A stretch of DNA of 6,428 nucleotides from an uncultured Pseudorhodobacter sp. (GTDB lineage: Bacteria; Pseudomonadota; Alphaproteobacteria; Rhodobacterales; Rhodobacteraceae): positions 1 through 6,428 of the forward strand of contig CAMFIX010000178.1 of the NCBI GenBank assembly GCA_945952425.1, given 5' to 3'. The translations under genes and the position numbers were made by a program. This document shows positions 5,825 through 6,428 of this stretch, one piece after another. Within the stretch, counting starts at the first letter, position 1. Each line of letters starts with the position of its first letter. The notes under the pieces are model-generated. The model worked only from the letters and a program-made list of their open reading frames with translations. It did not search any database and was not told the DNA's origin.

Positions 5825-6428
5825 ATGCTCTACTTCATGACGCAATTCGCCGAAGGGGGCGGGCTGCTCAACCTCTTCAAATACATCACCTTTCGCGCGG
5901 GCTGCGCCTTTCTGACCGCGCTGGTCTTCGGCTTTCTCTTCGGGCGGCCGCTGATCGACCTGTTGCGGCGCAAGCAGGGCAAGGGCCAGCCGATCCGCGA
6001 TGACGGGCCGCAAAGCCACCTGTCCAAGGCGGGCACGCCGACGATGGGGGGGCTCTTGATCCTCTCGGCGCTGATGGTCTCGACCCTGATCTGGGCGCGG
6101 CTGGACAATCCTTACGTCTGGATCGTCATGCTGGTGACTTTGGGCTTCGGGCTGATCGGCTTTGCGGACGATTATGCCAAGGTGACCAAGCAGAATACCA
6201 AGGGCGTATCAAGCCGGGTGCGGATGATCCTGGGGTTGTTGATCGCGGCCCTGGCGACCTATGCGGCGGCGCGCTTCCATCCGGCGGCGCTGACCAACCA
6301 GCTGGCCCTGCCGGTCTTCAAGGATGCGCTTTACAACCTTGGCTATTTCTTCATCCCCTTCGGGATGCTGGTCGTCGTGGGCTCGGCCAATGCGGTGAAC
6401 CTGACGGACGGGCTGGACGGGCTGGCCA
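5825..6428 (+). CDS. mraY: Phospho-N-acetylmuramoyl-pentapeptide-transferase MraY, 3' partial
   Basis: MraY is the polytopic inner-membrane enzyme that transfers phospho-MurNAc-pentapeptide from UDP to undecaprenyl phosphate, making lipid I, the first membrane step of peptidoglycan synthesis. The window holds 201 complete codons with no stop; E. coli MraY has 360 residues, so about 160 are missing. The frame starts MLYFMTQFAEGG and has a first membrane segment at about residues 20-42. Next come the conserved IRDDGPQSHLSKAGTPTMGG block (about 57-76), a second and third hydrophobic segment, and the catalytic aspartate pair D115-D116 in GFADDYAK, the same numbering as E. coli. TKGVSSRVRM follows, and the NAVNLTDGLDGLA signature (189-201) ends the window. 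The third catalytic aspartate and the later histidine motif lie outside. The ATG follows the murF TGA with no gap and has a strong GGAGGG site. Confidence 0.97.
   Translation, partial: MLYFMTQFAEGGGLLNLFKYITFRAGCAFLTALVFGFLFGRPLIDLLRRKQGKGQPIRDDGPQSHLSKAGTPTMGGLLILSALMVSTLIWARLDNPYVWIVMLVTLGFGLIGFADDYAKVTKQNTKGVSSRVRMILGLLIAALATYAAARFHPAALTNQLALPVFKDALYNLGYFFIPFGMLVVVGSANAVNLTDGLDGLA

Noticed and set aside
5821..6003. Open frame from the ATG overlapping the murF stop (ATGA)
   Set aside because: This overlap looks like the other junctions, but the frame gives a 60-residue Arg-rich peptide with no resemblance to a known family. The MraY frame starts four bases later with correct Shine-Dalgarno spacing.
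5078..6019. Open frame on the - strand (313 codons) opposite murF and mraY
   Set aside because: It crosses the murF/mraY boundary and has no recognisable motif; it is explained by base composition.

Overview
This window is a tightly packed stretch of a dcw (division and cell wall) cluster, all on the + strand. The order is rsmH (mraW, 5' end missing), ftsL, ftsI, murE, murF, mraY (3' end missing). The DNA is very GC-rich and codons strongly favour G or C at the third position. The gene order, the meso-diaminopimelate-type MurE (so a Gram-negative peptidoglycan), and the protein variants (SxxK in a YELGSTFK context, a DDAFNANP motif in MurF, an FtsL with almost no cytoplasmic tail) suggest an alphaproteobacterium, most likely in the Rhodobacteraceae/Rhodobacterales. 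The family-level placement is inference from memory of the family; no search was run.

Layout: RsmH (16S rRNA m4C1402 methyltransferase) fills 1-800. The small bitopic divisome protein FtsL follows at 800-1156, the septal transpeptidase FtsI (PBP3) at 1153-2955, the ligase MurE at 2952-4397, the ligase MurF at 4394-5824, and the lipid I synthase MraY from 5825 to the window end. No intergenic space exists anywhere: neighbours overlap by 1 or 4 bases, or (murF/mraY) abut directly. No promoter, terminator, RNA gene, mobile element or CRISPR array was seen. The whole stretch reads as one polycistronic message with coupled translation, whose promoter would lie upstream of rsmH.

How the genes work together: MurE adds meso-diaminopimelate to UDP-MurNAc-L-Ala-D-Glu, MurF adds D-Ala-D-Ala, and MraY transfers the finished phospho-MurNAc-pentapeptide to undecaprenyl phosphate to make lipid I. 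After lipid II is made and flipped (genes outside the window), FtsI crosslinks the septal peptidoglycan within the divisome, where FtsL (with FtsB/FtsQ) helps activate FtsW-FtsI. RsmH is the usual non-envelope member of this cluster.

I found no undescribed system: all six genes are recognisable and intact apart from truncation by the window edges. The second-look items are small: a complete lack of GANTC sites by eye, two hairpins at the start of murE (one terminator-like), the zero-gap in-frame murF/mraY junction, and the unusual cytoplasmic-tail lengths of FtsL and FtsI.
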